Origin: Panagrolaimus kolymaensis
Lineage: Eukaryota > Nematoda > Chromadorea > Rhabditida > Panagrolaimidae
Direction of reading: 5' to 3'
NCBI GenBank assembly: GCA_028622995.1
Contig: JAJQJQ010000004.1
Coordinates: 1,798,001-1,862,000, forward strand
DNA: 64,000 bases
In this document: in pieces, positions 62,501 through 64,000 of the stretch
Position numbering within the stretch: position 1 is the first letter of the stretch
Layout of the letters: each line of letters begins with the position of its first letter
Translations under genes and position numbers: made by a program
The notes under the pieces: model-generated
What the model saw: only the letters and a program-made list of their open reading frames with translations
Databases searched by the model: none
Told to the model about the DNA's origin: nothing

Positions 62501-63424
62501 ATGAGCAAAAAACTATTGCAAACAAAAATAAATGAAAAGCTAACTTTAATTGCGTTATCAAAATCAATCAATCATTTACTGCCTGCCACACCTTTGATGT
62601 TCGTTTGCCTCTTGCATTCTTTGAGTTCCAAACGTGGGATGAAAAAATAAAATACTGATTTGATAAAATTATTACTAGCAAAAACTAATTCATTTCCGTT
62701 CGTTGTTTGAGCGCAAAATAAAAAAAGCATAAAAATAATTCAGCTTTTTTTAAAGTGAACGGATGAGGAGGAATGAATTAATCATAGAGTCGACGATAAT
62801 GAATCATCATTTCAAAGGACTAATATTCAAACTTTAATTTTAAAAAATATTTTGCTGCAAAAACGAACATTGAAATTATGCGTTTGAAACAAAGCCAAAA
62901 AAGTCACAAAACAGTGAAGTAAATTAACCAAATTCAAACGTTACAAACTCCTGTATTTCTAAGCTAAAAGGAAAGAAGTGTAAAATTATTAACAATGTTG
63001 GGTAAAATCAAAGTTCATTAGCTATCCATAATTTACGGTTATATTCTTGGTTCATGGAAACCTTATATTACAATAATCCAAATCCCTATATTTTAAGGTC
63101 TCCAAAATATGTATTTCTGTTATCTTAAAGTTGTCGATATGTATCATTATGAACTAGATTTATGTAACCGATTTAAAGAAGGTGTTGTTTCAAATGATGG
63201 TTATAATTGCAGGTTTGCTATTGCTTTCCTTTTTTTAGCTTTGATAAGTAAAAATTTTCAGTGATGCAAACGAATATGTTATTTGCATAACTTCAGTTTT
63301 TAGTAGACGTTGTGGAACAGCTGTTAAACCATTTATTTGTAATGTCGCTGTAATTACCATTCAAGGTAGCACTGAAACCGATGTTTGTGATATGAGTTTA
63401 CCTCGTTGCTCAGATATTGTTTAA
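59541..63424 (+). CDS. DUF19-like secreted protein with long introns
   Basis: Five exons (59541-59612, 59664-59803, 61543-61688, 63098-63212, 63262-63424) join in frame to 211 residues. Exon 1 is a signal peptide (MFFWLLLILVIFGQTQADEE). The later exons parallel the DUF19-like gene at 54-55 kb: CNGEEMKICYIEYLANF, LCGFQEALIKCMENNHKC, YLVHEYECGPG, MYFCYLKVVDMYHYELDLC, YNCSDANEYVICITSVF and RRCGTAVKPFICNVAV. The intron positions before the YFYC-like block and inside the NCS block support homology. Introns 2 and 4 are about 1.74 and 1.41 kb, far longer than others here, and A-rich on this strand. Function unknown. A poly(A) signal AATAAA lies near 63497. Confidence 0.75.
59804..61542 (+). other. 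long A-rich intron of the DUF19-like gene
   Basis: 1.74 kb, strongly A-rich on the plus strand, with several open frames on either strand that lack domains. It could hide regulatory DNA or a minus-strand transcript; none was recognised. Confidence 0.55.
61689..63097 (+). other. long intron of the DUF19-like gene
   Basis: 1.41 kb between exons 3 and 4; includes a CATGCATGCATCCATCCATC stretch near 62370. No nested gene recognised. Confidence 0.5.
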
Positions 63425-63635
63425 TTTTCCATTATTTATCAGAGAATGATTTCATTGATAACACATATAATCACAATGCAAAGATAATATTTTTTAAATA
63501 AACTCGGTGAAGAAAATAATTTGTAGCTTTTATGTTAAAATTAAAATAAATATTTTTATTAATAAAAAGTTTTAAATTTTAAAAGTACAAAAAAATTGGA
63601 ACAATCATAAATTTTCAGTCGCGTGCAATTAAAGT
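63425..63635. other. spacer between convergent genes
   Basis: About 210 bp between the ends of the DUF19-like gene (+) and the membrane-protein gene (-), with AATAAA-type signals on both strands. Confidence 0.6.
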
Positions 63636-64000
63636 TTAAATAAGTCTTGTAGCTGGAGTTAAATCAAGCCCATCCAAAGTTTTATGAACTAATAAATGTT
63701 GAGCGATTTGATCACGTTTATACATGGACCATAAAATTCCAAAAAATGCAATTTCAGCAAAAACCATCGTAAAAAAGAATCCAAAAGCTAAAAAGGTTCG
63801 GAACCAAAACATATCATTTGGAATATCAGCCGTTTCATAACTCAATAAACACAAATATAAAAGTCCACCAAAAATAAAGAATAATTTCAACGTCTAAAAA
63901 GGGTAAGGTTTAACTATTTCCAAAACAGTTGTGTAAAAAACTTGCCGAAAGTACACCAAAAATAATAATAATTTTTCGATGATTTTTAAGAAATTTTTCG
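63636..64000 (-). CDS. multi-pass membrane protein, 3' end only
   Basis: Two exons are seen: 64000-63946 (cut by the window edge) and 63893-63636. Three hydrophobic segments are visible (IIIIFGVLSTLKLFFIFGGL; FLAFGFFFTMVFAEIAFFGI; plus the start of another), then a charged tail ending HKTLDGLDLTPATRLI. The joining intron can be read with a GC donor (TCG|GCAAGT) or, six bases upstream, with a GT donor (GGT|GTACTT); both keep the frame. The family is not recognised; four-helix transporters are one possibility. Confidence 0.7.

Overview
The window is nuclear DNA from an AT-rich eukaryote, almost certainly a nematode. Four things point there: (1) most introns are 45-70 nt with T-rich acceptors ending TTTTAG or TTTCAG; (2) at least eight genes have a strong 3' splice acceptor 0-35 nt upstream of the start ATG, as expected for spliced-leader trans-splicing; (3) there is a 26-module ET-repeat protein, and (4) several DUF19-like secreted proteins; both families are nematode-typical. 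Species cannot be fixed by reading. No bacterial operon, CRISPR array or virus was seen.

Layout. 1-600: nothing assignable. 600-10639: repeat territory. It starts with diverged elements (a 39-bp minisatellite, a tRNA-derived stretch, a GC-rich hairpin) and continues as eight tandem copies of a 0.95-1.25 kb satellite. Each copy contains a 35-36 bp minisatellite whose core, GAGAACCG, is shared by all repeats here. 10640-22126: about 11.5 kb without a convincing gene, strongly T-rich on the + strand, with at least ten CAGCTG E-boxes. 22127-24261: a + strand two-exon gene of unknown function with two internal YYDP..SDG motifs. 26085-28539 (-): a DDX20/Gemin3-like protein with a degenerate RecA1 domain, no RecA2 domain, and an RG-rich tail. 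29085-29638 (+): small membrane protein. 30267-32109 (+): chromodomain plus SET protein of the SUV39 (H3K9 methyltransferase) type. 33447-34284 (+): GNAT acetyltransferase. 34408-35430 (-): four-unit polyubiquitin. 37178-38204 (+): small mitochondrial-type membrane protein. 38704-47273 (+): giant secreted, probably GPI-anchored ET-module protein (14 exons, about 2402 aa). 47424-47841: pseudogene. 48278-49040 (+): PRKRIP1 homologue. 49132-50909 and 51717-53375 (both -): two tandem RNF216-like RBR ubiquitin ligases. 54082-54913 (-): DUF19-like secreted protein, followed by its broken paralogue (55197-56216). 56543-58040 (-): alpha-tubulin. 58983-59181: a perfect 93-bp inverted repeat. 59541-63424 (+): a third DUF19-like gene with two long introns. 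63636-64000 (-): 3' end of a membrane protein.

How things fit. The genes are a mix of housekeeping functions (ubiquitin, tubulin, splicing factor, chromatin), with no operon-like pathway. There is a loose ubiquitin theme (polyubiquitin and two RBR ligases) and an RNA/chromatin theme (DDX20-like, PRKRIP1, SUV39-like), but proximity alone does not show they cooperate. The most unusual objects are the helicase-dead DDX20-like protein, the ET-module gene that has grown by 2.4-kb internal duplications including introns, the tRNA-headed satellite, and the perfect hairpin. Exon boundaries were worked out by hand from splice signals and reading-frame continuity. They are internally consistent but not checked against transcripts.
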